From Nautilus pompilius (Eukaryota > Mollusca > Cephalopoda > Nautilida > Nautilidae): a stretch of 64,000 bases of DNA. The stretch is taken from NCBI GenBank assembly GCA_018389105.1, contig JACATO010000647.1, forward strand, positions 366,001 through 430,000, read 5' to 3'. Both the position numbers and the translations under genes were made by a program. Of the stretch, positions 45,655-56,551 are shown piece by piece. Numbering within the stretch: position 1 is the first letter of the stretch; each line of letters opens with the position of its first letter. Below the pieces are notes generated by a model, which had not been told where the DNA came from, made no database searches, and worked only from the letters and a program-made list of their open reading frames with translations.

Positions 45655-48600
45655 CTGAAAATAAAAACAAAAATATAATAAACACTACTACAGCTATCAA
45701 ATTTAAAAGACAAAGTTGTACAGTAAATTCCATCAATTTCTGTACTATAATGTATTAGAAGAAATACTACTATAAACTACCAGAAATAGTGAGTTTGTTA
45801 GCCATCTCCTGAATATAAATATCAGAGACTTTAACAATGACAAAAAGTATTCATTGTTTTACAAGGCATCTTTAATATTATACAAGCTCTATCATCTTGG
45901 GACATGCAATATTTATAGCACAAGTGCAACCTTGTGGGTCATTTTATTCTGGCAAGGCTCTGTATATATATGTATCCTTAAATGTATATCCATTTTTTTT
46001 TAAAAAATGTGTAGCAACTTCATTTAAACTAACGCAATTAGTGAACATGCAGAAAATATGTTTAGCTTTGTTTCCACTCCCAAAATTTGCTCAGTATAGG
46101 TTTGTGTTATATTCTAACTACAAGAAATGATAAAAATAAGCATTTACCTCCCATCTTCTGAACAGCTTTAACTGCTGTGAGCTCCAAACTAACTGAATTA
46201 TTTCTAAATTCACTATTTTTATGAGCATCAATAAAAATGAGAAACAATTTGGCACTTGGCATTCTTGGAATATCATTGAGTCTTTGAAGCTGAAATGATT
46301 TTAGCTGGAGACCCATGACATCTTTTTGTATGCTCTCTGATAAGTTCTTGTAGATTTTGTTGTAATCTTTGTGGAAGTAAACCTGGCAGATGAAATCTTC
46401 GAGCTGGCGTTGCCGAATGTCTTCTAGAATCTCTTCTGGCGTACGCTGAAAAAGAATCAGTTTGGAATGTTGTGGAATTTACAGGAAGAAGACTGAAGAG
46501 CAGGATTCAATTCCATGGGGAAGCTGCTATAACATTTGCATTCCAAATGTTAGAAAGCAACTCTTCTGCTTATGCTGTCAGCTATTAATAAATTTACAAA
46601 AATATCTGACAGGTATAGGACTTGTGGCACAATTTTTTTTTTTAAATCCTAATCCTATAAATCTTTATATAAAATAAACTTCAAACTGGCATTATATATA
46701 ATACAGTAGAAGATCATTTATCCAAAGTGGTTGGGATATGAGCCATTTTGGACGGAATGCCTTCACTCCTACGCTGTCAGAACCATTCACACAACACTGT
46801 TGTAGGCCCACCACTGAGTCACTTTTAGCAAAGAAATTAAGAATTTTTTTTTATTTTGGTGCCTTTAGATCATAAATTGTTGATTGACTGACACCATACT
46901 CCTGGTGAAGTCCAGACACACTGATGCCATGATCTAACTTTTTTAGCCAACTCCACTTTTTTGCTGAATAGCAAGCAAATTTTTTTTTTTTTTTTTGTTT
47001 TGCTACAACTTGATTCTACAACAAGGTCTTCTGGTCGTCACATCCTCTTGTTTCTTCTTTTCATTACATGGATTGATGAGCTCTTAGAATCAGCCATTCC
47101 CATGCAATTTTAAAAATTCAGGAGAATACTGCAAGGGCTGTGGCAGACACGGTCACATTTTCACAGCAGCTGTCTGCACCAGCGCTGTTTTGGAACTATG
47201 GTGGTGCACAAGGTTAAATGGATGAACGATCCTCCACTTTCTACCTTTTTCTGTGGTTGTTGTTGCTGTTTTTCAGGGTTCGTGTTTGTGTGTAAGGTAA
47301 ATTTTAAATAAATCAGACATCGAAAACAGTTATCCAGAAAAATGGCATCTACTCAACAGAATGGTAGCAAAAGGCCGACTGGAAGAGTGGCCTCAACTGA
47401 TTTTAAAATAAAAGAACAGATTTTGGCAGCAGAGGAGGAGGAAGATAGTCCACCTCAATAAAGGTTCTTCATTTAAAATTAAAGCAAACTTTTAAACAAA
47501 CAAGCAAAGTAGTAGAATTTGTAGATGTAATTCTTTTTTGTTCCACTTTCCAGTTATCAGAATCCTTCCATGTTGTTTTATTGCCACAGCAGGGACTTCA
47601 TAACAGAAACGGTATTTAGTTTTGGAAGTAAATTTTTTAAAATTGTTTGTAGCATCAGCAAGCATATAAAATTCTTAAGCAAAATCTCCCATCAAAACAC
47701 CAACCTGTCTTTGCCTTGACCAAAAGCCAGCTGGAGAACCATTTGCAGTACTATACTTCACATCAGCTGCTTCTAAGCTGCTCCATCTTGAAAACAAGCG
47801 GCACATGCACGCACACAGAAGAAATTCTCCTAATGCCATGGAAACAACAACCAGTATCATCCATATACCTGCTAAATGAGAAATAATTAAGGAGTGTGGC
47901 TGAGACCAAGTACCTTGTTCAGGTAAAGTCTCTTCAGAGACAAAAAATATATATATACGTACATATATACTGTCAACCATAATTTGGAATAACCAATGTA
48001 AAGAAAAAAGTTTTAAGTAATCAAAGTATGAACAAAGATTTTGTTATGTAAATATATTTTATGGTTGTATGCTAATGTATATGTATTCATGTATAAACAA
48101 TAACAAATTTCTCATACGTGGTATTTCAAAGGTGAGTCTACCCTTACGGCAGAGAGAGAGACAGACAGACAAAATTTAGGGGGAAAAACAACCCCGAAAT
48201 AAAATTTTTTTTTTAACCTCCATAAAAAGAAAAATAAATCTGGTAAATTACTGTTGAGGGAGCTTATTTGAAAACTTTGCCAATTTAAATGAGAGTCAGA
48301 ACAGGACACTGCACCATGCTTATATAAATTATTTCTAAAGATACAGCTATCAGTACACAAACACACACCTCGTCTCCTTATCAGGTAACAGCTAGCTCAT
48401 TCTCACTTGTAACGGAAATCCCTTAACATAGAATAGTCCTCTTTTATTTTGTATTTACTGAAAAGCCAGACAGCAATAATTTTTATTTTATCAAACAATT
48501 CTTTATTCCAAAACCATCTAGATTTGTTTTCTTTACCAAAGATGACCCACCTGGTGCCTGTCATTTCCACAGAATGTGCTACTGGTGACTTCATGTGAAC

Positions 48601-51118
48601 ATTTCTTACTCAGCAACAATCAATGTTTCAATCATTAGCACAATCAATTGCTTTCAACGAACCTGTTCTCAGGTAACAAATGAGTGCATGATACAATAAC
48701 CAGTAAAATTAAGTAAATGTCTTTCTCTCTAAAACCTTTGATCAACACTATCGGTTAACAGTGATGTGACAACTTATTTTTTAATTACTCCATCACACCT
48801 TTATTCCATGCTTGGAAAAAATGTAATATTTAAGTCATTAAAAGAAAAATCTGCACCTAGAGTCAGGAATTTCCGGGCTGGTTTCAACAAAGATTGTGTT
48901 CTGACAAAGATTATACAGACAACCCTGGAATTTCAGCTCTTTTTAAATATTTCCACTGTTTCAGCATACATCAATGTGCTGAACACGCTTCAGTTCCTTG
49001 CTTAATGCACAATCAGACCATCTTGATTTTTATTTAAATTACATTTTTTTTAGACCCATAAATATCTTTCATTTATTGTAAATAAAGATGACCAGAAGCC
49101 TTCACTTTTTTGCTAAGTCCAGGTTCTATCCTATGAATAACCTTTTTCTTCTACAAGTTAAACACAAGCACACACTACTAAGCTATTACCACTTTGTTTC
49201 CCAATTCTATGTTCTTGATGTACCTGCATGGTTCACTCGCTGTCCCTCTCATGTTTTTCTTTAATTTTGTAAAAAAAAAAAAAAAAAAGGTTTTAAATTC
49301 CCAAGTCAAAGCCCAGCTAATCATTACACATCCACCATTTTTCAAAAAGTTTGGACAATTTACAAAGGGAAAGGAGTTAAGCGAATCATTAATTTAAATT
49401 AGGTTGAACAGTGTACTTTGCATCTTTTCTACCAAGTAGTAGTAAACAAAATAAAAATGTTGACATTACCTGGATAGACTGTTTTCACATGCACGCCATC
49501 TACACCCCGCTGTTGCAAGTCGAATAAGTCTGTGTACAGCTCATCCATTTTTGACTGTGTGGCATGAATAGCTCTCTGGATCTTACCTAGCCACCTTGCT
49601 GAAATCTCTTGCCTCTTCAAGGAGTTCTGCAACTGAATGTCTTTCTCTTTGATGTTATCCATGACAGACCTTGTCTTCATCTCCGTAATCCCACCCATTT
49701 CCTGCAGCCTTTCGATGGTCAGTGTATGGCGAGATAAGTTGGATAAAACCTGTTCCAAAGACTGCTGCAGGACTTCTATGTACAGCTGCATTTCTCTAGT
49801 TTGCCTCTGATACAAAGTAATGTTGTGTTCCAACTTTGCCATCGCCTTTTTGGTATTTCCTTGCTCCTTCAGCAACTTCTGGTATTTGAGTGACGAATGA
49901 AAATCAAGATAAAAATGTCGACGTGGATAGGTCACTGACTTGGTGTTGTGCATCAAAGATGTGTTGGTCAGTAGTGTAAGATTTGGAGCCCAATGGATGG
50001 TTGGAGCCAAACAGGTTGGCCCGGTTTCGTTTGTAGAGGAAAAATTCATCCATACTTGCCTGGAGATGTTTTCCAAACAGGATTTCAAATTCTTATCCGA
50101 GTTGTTGCAGATTTTGGAAAAGATGTCCCTTAGGTGCATCAATTCTCCCACTTTGTGGTCATGTAACAGAAACCAGTGGCTGATTGAAAAACCAACCATC
50201 CAACCAACAAATGTGCTGAAAATATAAAATATATATAAGAGTCTTAATACAATTTTACGATAGGAATTTTTTTTTTTTCCCCAGAAACAATCAAAATGGT
50301 AAAATGACATTAGTATTGGTTGTGCTAATGGAACTGAATAAGCTTAAAAATCAAAATGTAGCCCAATTAAAAAATCCTAACTAAATAAAATACAACTGTA
50401 CTCAGAATGTTCACTCCTAATATTAAAAATGCCCCATACCTGTTTTTAAATATATATATCAAAATAAAAAAGGTTATTTCATAAATAAACGTATTCCAAG
50501 CCAGGTAGAACCTTTGTTTCTGGCCTTTTCTGCAAAAGTCCAGACATCACCAGCATTACAGAGAAGCATTGTTTGAATGCCCAGGCAGCATTACTCCTCG
50601 TGTTTGGTCAGGGTTAGCCATTCACTGAGGCTGTAAGGCCCGAGATGTTATCTCCGCAACCCAATAACCCGCTTCAAACTTCCCACCTTCAGCTGTTTCG
50701 ACTGCAGGAGGAGGAGGAAAATGACAAGCAAATGTGACGTTTCTGGAAAACCCCCGAGTCGCTATTTCGACTGTTAGAGTCTGTAGATCCGTGGCCCAGC
50801 TCCAAATACGATCACTTAATTATTGCATTTTAATATTTATTTTCATTTTAGGATCTGTATCCTAGGCCGGCCGACCGACAGGTGAGTCCGCCGGGCCTCT
50901 GGACGCCAGGTGAGAGAGAGAGAGAGACGGGACGGGACAGACTGAGGACACGTTAATCCAGACGGGACCTTGTCAAGGTAACCCAGGCTCATCACCTGGT
51001 TGTACAGTGTGCTAACTTACAAGCATACCTACCTAAACATTCCCTGCATCATCCAGCTTCAGCCATAGCTTCACTTAAAACAGACACAACCACTGTACCG
51101 CATTCGTACAACCGCCAT
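45449..51118 (-). CDS. Unrecognised two-pass coiled-coil membrane protein (five exons)
   Basis: Exons: first exon (51099-51118 or 51033-51052), 49470-50215, 47705-47931, 46148-46445, 45449-45654. Either first exon gives 1497 nt, 498 residues, with all phases consistent. Seen in order: a short N-terminus, then a hydrophobic segment (VGWMVGFSISHWFLL, about 10-24). Next is an extracellular or lumenal region of about 230 residues with eight N-glycosylation sequons and three Cys, whose second half (about 115-250) is a long coiled coil. A strong membrane helix follows (IISHLAGIWMILVVVSMALG, about 271-300), then a cytosolic tail of about 195 residues. The last 100 look alpha/beta: SAKLFLIFIDAHKNSEF, a helix, ADVFVVFTQDEH, helices, RVLSVYTKFFP. 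I do not recognise the family. The fold hints at a small Rossmann- or TIR-like signalling module, but no signature residue proves it. Confidence 0.75.
46148..46445 (-). CDS. Membrane coiled-coil protein, exon 4 (cytosolic)
   Basis: 298 nt; acceptor TTCTTTTTCAG, donor GGAG|GTAAAT. It encodes a charged helix (RTPEEILEDIRQRQLEDFIC) followed by the first strand and helix of the C-terminal domain (KLFLIFIDAH; LELTAVKAVQKMGG). Confidence 0.85.
46446..47704 (-). other. Membrane-protein gene intron 3
   Basis: It contains the Tigger-type element at 46704-47238 and, just past it, a 39-codon plus-strand frame at 47342-47461 (reported as a finding). Confidence 0.6.
46704..47238 (-). mobile_element. Tigger/pogo-type element remnant
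   Basis: The left end CAGTAGAAGATCATTTATCC lies beside TA (46702-46703). The right end is only roughly inverted (GGATGAACGATCCTCCACTT). The minus strand encodes a decayed Tigger helix-turn-helix: FSKKVELAKKL-like, then a 'SVWTSPGVWCQSIN' block, i.e. the usual 'G.SV..L...YGV..STI'. It belongs to the same family as the MITE at 39839 by its left end. Confidence 0.65.
47705..47931 (-). CDS. Membrane coiled-coil protein, exon 3 (transmembrane helix)
   Basis: 227 nt; acceptor TCTCTGAAG, donor CAG|GTTGGT. Entry phase 1 and exit phase 0 agree with the neighbours. It encodes the membrane helix and a Cys-rich membrane-cytosol boundary (LLCACMCRLFSRW). Confidence 0.8.
47932..49469 (-). other. Membrane-protein gene intron 2
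   Basis: An AT-rich intron with a poly(A) run near 49270. I recognise no gene or transposon. Short frames at 48112-48594 and 48766-49005 are unsupported. Confidence 0.65.
49470..50215 (-). CDS. Membrane coiled-coil protein, exon 2 (ectodomain)
   Basis: Acceptor TATATTTTCAG, donor CCAG|GTAATG, 746 nt. It encodes the first hydrophobic segment, the sequons (NNS, NIS, NFS, NET, NLT, NTS, NIT, NLS) and the coiled coil. The open frame continues upstream to 50310 through the polypyrimidine tract, but that extension (IVLRLLYIFYIF) looks like translated intron. Confidence 0.85.
50216..51032 (-). other. Membrane-protein gene intron 1
   Basis: Between the first coding exon and exon 2. On the plus strand it holds two good splice donors (CAG|GTGAGT at 50880 and CAG|GTGAGA at 50910) and a GA tract near 50914-50927. 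No minus-strand coding exon was found in it. Confidence 0.5.
51033..51118 (-). CDS. Alternative first coding exons of the membrane protein
   Basis: Two 20-nt candidates have the right phase 2. 51099-51118 (MAVVRM, donor GCG|GTACAG) starts inside an ATGGCGG context. 51033-51052 (MMQGMF, donor TTTAG|GTAGGT) has the better donor. Either joins to TFVGW of exon 2. Without transcripts the choice is open; both could be used. Confidence 0.4.
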
Positions 51119-51133
51119 TTACAGTCGAACTGA

Positions 51134-51152
51134 TGACGTCACAAGCCACGTG
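51134..51152. promoter_or_regulatory. CRE and E-box at the membrane-protein gene promoter
   Basis: A perfect palindromic CRE, TGACGTCA (51134-51141), lies 5 bp from a palindromic E-box, CACGTG (51147-51152), 16 and 29 bp upstream of the distal candidate start codon. These are CREB/ATF and bHLH(-Zip) sites by consensus; use is inferred. Confidence 0.55.
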
Positions 51153-53069
51153 ACAACCACTTACAGCCGGAATGATTTCCGAGATTATGAGCTATCGATA
51201 AATTCACTTTACCTTCAAAAAAAATAATCGTAGCGGTTTTTTGGGGGGGGTTGTTTTGTCATTCACAGCTTCGCTAAAGTAACCAATTATCAAATATTAA
51301 TTTTCGTTAGTAGTGAAACCATTTTTTAAAACGAAATTTCCGCCAACTAATGTCGGTTAGGGTTAGAGCAGGTGCCCCTCTATGTATGAATCTGGCTTTC
51401 TAAACCTATTGTTAATTGTTAGACATTATTATAAACACCAGCAAGCATATATAGATCTATATTGCTAGAGGAAACTGAGGGAGTGGCACAGATAACATGG
51501 GGGGGGGCATTTTTCATGTTTTATTGGTTTTTATGTCTCTTTTAATATCAAAAACAAATAAAGTGTTATTTTGGATGGTTTATTTAATAACGTATAGCAT
51601 TAAATGCTCTAGTTTAAAAGATGTGGGGCTGGTGATACCCCCCCCGGTTCCCCCACCTTAGCATTTCTTTCTTCTAGTCATTTATTTATTATTTTTTAAA
51701 TGTAAATAATGACAGAAAGTAAGTAGAGCGTGTACATCGTCCAGGTGATCGATAAATGCGAAAGATGGTAGACCTGATGTGATATTTTCTAACAATACTT
51801 CAAACGGGATTTAATAAAAGTTACATTGATGTGTAATATTTATATACTGTTAAGGTAATTAATCATAGAAGCAAGAAACAATCTGACTGCGCGATGCAAA
51901 CCCCTTTTACCTGTCTAAATTAATCGCACTAGCCCGTATTTTTTGCCCTTAGTCTAGTTTTGGCTTATTAAACTTTGAAGTTTATGTAGAGTGCTGTAAC
52001 ACATGCGGGATGGTTATACCATATTTTATCAACAAAAAATACGAGATACTGATGGGTTAGGGGTTTTATTTAAATTATTATCCCTGCTACGATGCCACGT
52101 AAATTTCTTTGTAAAAGAGCTGCCTGTGTAAGAGTGATTATGTGTGAGTGAAAATGTCTGATGTTTTATCTTAAATGCCGCAAAGCGGGAGGGGTGGGGT
52201 GTTGGGTATGTCGTCAAATCTATAGCCGACGTATTTTTCCGTGGAAATAGAAACAATTCGGCGAAATTACTCGCTGATGGCATCAACGATGTTCCATGGC
52301 CTTATTTGAGATCAGCTTTTGAATAAGTAACACGCGAAACTCTTCCATCCTCGAAGGAAACAAAATTAACCAGAAAAGATTGGTTTAGTAGTTTCACGAC
52401 AACCGAAAACCAACTTGTCTCGCCGGAATGACGGCCGCTTGCAACAACAGAACAAACAAAAGGGGGGGGCAGTCAATAACATTCTGGCAAACAATGGAGA
52501 GAGAGAGAGAGATGCAAATGCAGTCTTTAATTTAAATGAGACAGAGCCGTGGACCTGTCCGCGCTCTTCGAACCGAATAATGAAGAACGCACGGACCCCG
52601 GTATTGGATCACGTGGACAGAAATGTATTAGATACCCAGAGAGAGGGTTAATCGGAGACAATCGTAGTTCATGTCTGGTGCAAAAGAATATGGCGCAAGT
52701 CCAACTTGTACCAACACTTCACAGTGTTTCGGAAACGTGGAACTGCGTGGGATCGTCGAAGCATCGGTACACAGTGTAAAGCCTGGATTTCGCGACTGTG
52801 GAATGATGGCGTTCGAAAGATATACTTTCTAGGATAAAAAGGTTTCCATCATCACGTGTCACCGAGGGACCCGGACGACCAGTCAACTGAAAACCCAGCT
52901 CCATCTTCTGTTTCTGGATCTTCGATTAACGGTACAGTTCGGCTAAGATCCTGAAGGAGGTAGGGTTGGGGATTAGAACTAGAAGACAAGTCGGAAGAAA
53001 TATGGTCGACGGATCCAAAAACAAAATAGACGTAAAAAATGTCTCAGCCAACAGCAAAACTACAAATGA

Positions 53070-53325
53070 AGTTGTGACTTGAGGTTGGGAATTTCGAGGA
53101 AGTAGATAATCTCGGGTCGAATGAAGAGATGGCAGACACGATGCAGCAATCGGACAATGAGGCAGATGATCTTCTCTTGGACTGTGCTTTACATTTACTG
53201 GATGATGAAAAAGAAAAAGCTGCTAAAAAAAAAAAGAAGAGGGGATTATGTCCTTGTTGAATTTTCTGGAAGCATTTACTATGTAACAAAAGTTGACGAA
53301 ATATTCGAAGTCGGACCATAAATAA
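53070..53325 (+). pseudogene. Possible decayed coding fragment
   Basis: One plus frame reads an acidic stretch (EEMADTMQQSDNEADDLLLD) then KEKAAKKKKKRG. After an A-run that shifts the frame it continues GDYVLVEFSGSIYYVTKVDE to a stop. The 'DYVLVEF...YYV' end resembles short C-terminal segments I associate with intron-less transposon proteins. There are no splice sites or ends to support it, so it is only a suggestion. Confidence 0.25.
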
Positions 53326-53533
53326 ACTTTTCTCCGGAAAAGTTTAAAACTTGCTAACAGCTTTATTCTTCCTAAGTGACCGACGCTGCTTCAGTTTTAA
53401 CTAAAAAATGTAAATTAAATTTCATACTAATTTTGGTATCTTAAATATTCTCAAAAACGTTTTTGTTTAATTTGTGCATTTCAAGAAATCAACAGATTTA
53501 TTTTCAGATCGTTGAATTATTTATTAAAATAGT

Positions 53534-53536
<3 letters not shown>

Positions 53537-53578
<42 letters not shown>
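53537..53578. repeat. (GT)n microsatellite
   Basis: About 21 uninterrupted GT units. Confidence 0.97.
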
Positions 53579-53581
<3 letters not shown>

Positions 53582-55560
53582 TAATTCAAGAATTCAACAA
53601 AATACTTGATAATATTATGATATAAAACGAAAATAGATACAGTCCGGATCATCCCCAATGCTCTTCGGAAGCCACACCCACAATGGTGCTGCTATGGACA
53701 TATCACAATTAGCTTCATGATACGTAATTAAATTGGACAATAGATTAGCACAACTCTTGTTTTCCTACACACAAATACTAAATAGTACAAAGTTTATATC
53801 TTTACCAGCAAAATCGTGGCATCAGCAAATAAGAATTGAGAAATCGTTCAAATCAACCTGTTTTTTTTTAAAATAAGTTTTAACTATTTATACTGTGCTG
53901 CATTTGCCATCAGTTTCGCTTGCTTGCAGAAGAACCAGGAGTCGTATGTAAATATGAGCAGAGTTCTCTGTCTGCTCGTCTATTGCTCTTGTATTGTCAT
54001 GAATTCTAACGTTGGTTTTTTCTTTCGGAGAACTCGACTGGTGCTTGAATTGTGTGCGTGTGTAGAGGGGCTTCTGTGACATTGCATTATAGGAATATCT
54101 GTGAATGGTAAGTTATTGAAGATTACGAGCACGCGACAATAAATAAAAACGTCAAAGTATCACGGAATTTATTCAAAATCGACTGTGAAAAAGAAATTTT
54201 CGAAATTTCAAATTTTAATCACCGGAGAATTTCATTTCAAGAATTTTGACCGAATTTTATTAATTTGAGATAATTACAAAAATTCAAGAAGTTATTACAC
54301 ACAAAGCAAAGTGATGGCTCTGAACAGAGACCAAAAAAGAGGAATTTGCTTAAAACATGGTTCTGTCGTTTAGACCAGTGATCACCGTCCACCACTGCAG
54401 TATTGGTAATTGTTTTACTCGAAGTCATTCTATTGCATTAAAAAAAAACTATAACAAATTACATTTCTAAAACCACTGTACCATTCTTTCCAAAAAAAGA
54501 GAGGAAAGAAATCGTTTAACAGGTGTCCCCAGAAGTCATAATCTACCACAGACGATCGACAGCGAAATTCTGCCACAGATATCTGTACTTTATCGGTCAA
54601 AGACCGGAACCAAATCTGGTAAATACATCACATTGCGCAGTAATTACCATCGCCTAAAAATATAGATGTTATAAAAAAAATTATTTTCTTTATTCTTCCA
54701 TCTTCATCAACATATTTTCATAGACATATTTGATAAGTTTGCGTAGTACCATAGTTACGGCTAACAAGCTTTGTCAATCTTGTGCTTTGTGGAACCTGGA
54801 ATTTCCGTCTTCGGCAGGAAATGAATCTCCTTTGTTTAACCGAGAGGAGAAAACACGGTTCAGTAGGCTTTGTACAACCCCCTTCCCCAAAAATTATACG
54901 ATGGGGAGAGGTTCAGAAAATCCGGGCCCTCTGCTACAGCAGGCCGTTATGCTCAGTACCTGGCTACCCGATATATATCTTAATTATTTAATTTATCTTG
55001 AAAATGAAACACTGGTAAAAACGCGTGTATTTTAATAAAAAGACGAGTCGTGGCGTCATCTCCGGTCATGAACTTGTTATTCTGTCCCACACAGCCACGG
55101 CATAAATGGTTCATAACAGTAGTTCTTATTATGGCCCAAAGTCACCGCCGGCGGTGTCACACCGACTGCATTAATTCTAGGCTGAGTTATTGTTGATTGT
55201 GTCAGCGCCTTGTCGTAGAAGAACATATTATCTTTTAGAACTCCAACAAAAGAGCCTTTGTATTAAAAGTAACTTCGAATGTCATATATATACAGGTGCA
55301 TCTCAGAAAATCAGAATATCGTGGAAGAGTTCATTTTTTCTGTAATTTAATTCAAACAGTGAAACTTCCATATATTCTAGATTCATTACACACAAAGTGA
55401 AATATTTCAAGCCTTTTTTTGTTTCCATTTTGATGATTACGGCTTACAGCTCATGAAAATCAAAAATCCACTCTCAAAATATTAGAATATTTCGCAAGAT
55501 CAATAAATAAAAAAAGGATTTATAATATAGAAATGTCGAACTTCTGAAAAGTATGTTCAT

Positions 55561-56139
55561 TTATGCACTCAATACTTGGTCAGAGCTCCTTTTGCACGAA
55601 TCACTGCATCGGTGTGGCGTGGCATGGAGGCGATCAGCCTGTGGCACTGCTGAGGTGTTATCGAAGCCCAGATTGCTTTGATAGCAGCCTTTAGCTCGTC
55701 TGTATTGTTGGGTCTGGTGTCTCCATAGGTTCTCTATGGAGTTCAGGTCAGGCGAGTTGGCTGGCCAATCAAGCACAATAATACCATGGTCGGCAAACCA
55801 GTTACTAGTAGTTTTGGCACTGTGGGCAGGTGCCAAGTCCTGCTGGAAAAGGAAATCAGCATCTCCATAAAGCTTGTCAGCAGACGGAAGCATGAAGTGC
55901 TCTAAAATCTCCTGGTAGACGGCTGCATTGACTTTGGACTTGATAAAACACAGTGGACCAACACCAGCAGATGACATGGCAGCCCAAATCATCACTGACT
56001 GCAGAAATTTCACACTGGACTTCAAGCAACTTGGATTCTGTGCCTCTCCACTCTTCCTTCCAGACTGTGGGACCTTGATTTCCAAATGAAATGCAAAATT
56101 TACTTTCATCAGTAAAGAGGACTTTGGACCACTGAGCAA
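55561..56139 (-). pseudogene. Tc1 transposase C-terminal part (copy 2)
   Basis: 192 residues that re-enter the correct frame at SGEAQNPSCLKSS. It includes VMIWAAMSSAGVGPLCFIKS, QQDLAPAHSAKT and SPDLNSIENLW (second Asp and Glu of DDE). It is then shifted by a deletion, so the last 60 or so residues are out of frame. Confidence 0.9.
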
Positions 56140-56551
56140 CAGTGCAGTTCTTTTTCTCCTTAGCCCAGGTAAGATGCTTCTGACGTTGTCTCTGGTTCAG
56201 GAGTGGCTTGACACTAGGAATGCGACACTTGTAGCCCATTTCCTGGACACGTCTGTGCGTGGTGGCTCTTGATGCACTGACTCCAGCCTCAGTCCACTCC
56301 CTGTGAAGCTCCCCAAAGTTCTTGAATCGGCTTTGCTTGACAATCCTCTCAAGACTGCAGTCATCCCTCTTGCTTGTGCACCTTTTCCTACCACACTTTT
56401 CCCTTCCAGTCAACTTTCCATGAATATGCTTTGATACAGCACTCTGCGAACAGCCAGCCCTTTCAGCAATGACCTTCTGTGGCTTACCCTCTTTGTGAAT
56501 GGTGTCAATGAGAGTCTTCTGGACAACTGTCAAGTCAGCAGTCTTCCCCAC
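55877..56551 (-). pseudogene. Tc1 transposase N-terminal part (copy 2)
   Basis: 224 residues. It starts MGKTADLTVVQKTLIDTIHK, with the HTH QSAVSKHIHGKLTGREK, a GRKRC basic linker, REWTEAGVSASRATTHRRVQ (second HTH) and WSKVLFTDESKFC (first catalytic Asp). It goes out of frame after TVWK. Confidence 0.9.

Larger units (their letters stand above)
51153..55292. other. Intergenic region, no supported gene
   Basis: It contains G-runs (51243, 51500), a C-run near 51640, a long GT microsatellite (53537-53578) and a possible processed-gene fragment near 53070-53325. Other short open frames lack motifs. Confidence 0.55.

Noticed and set aside
50216..50310. N-terminal extension of the membrane-protein exon (MSFYHFDCFWGKKKNSYRK...)
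   Set aside because: It looks like a signal anchor, but it is exactly the AT/pyrimidine-rich tract before a good acceptor (TATATTTTCAG). More likely it is intron. It cannot be fully excluded without transcripts.
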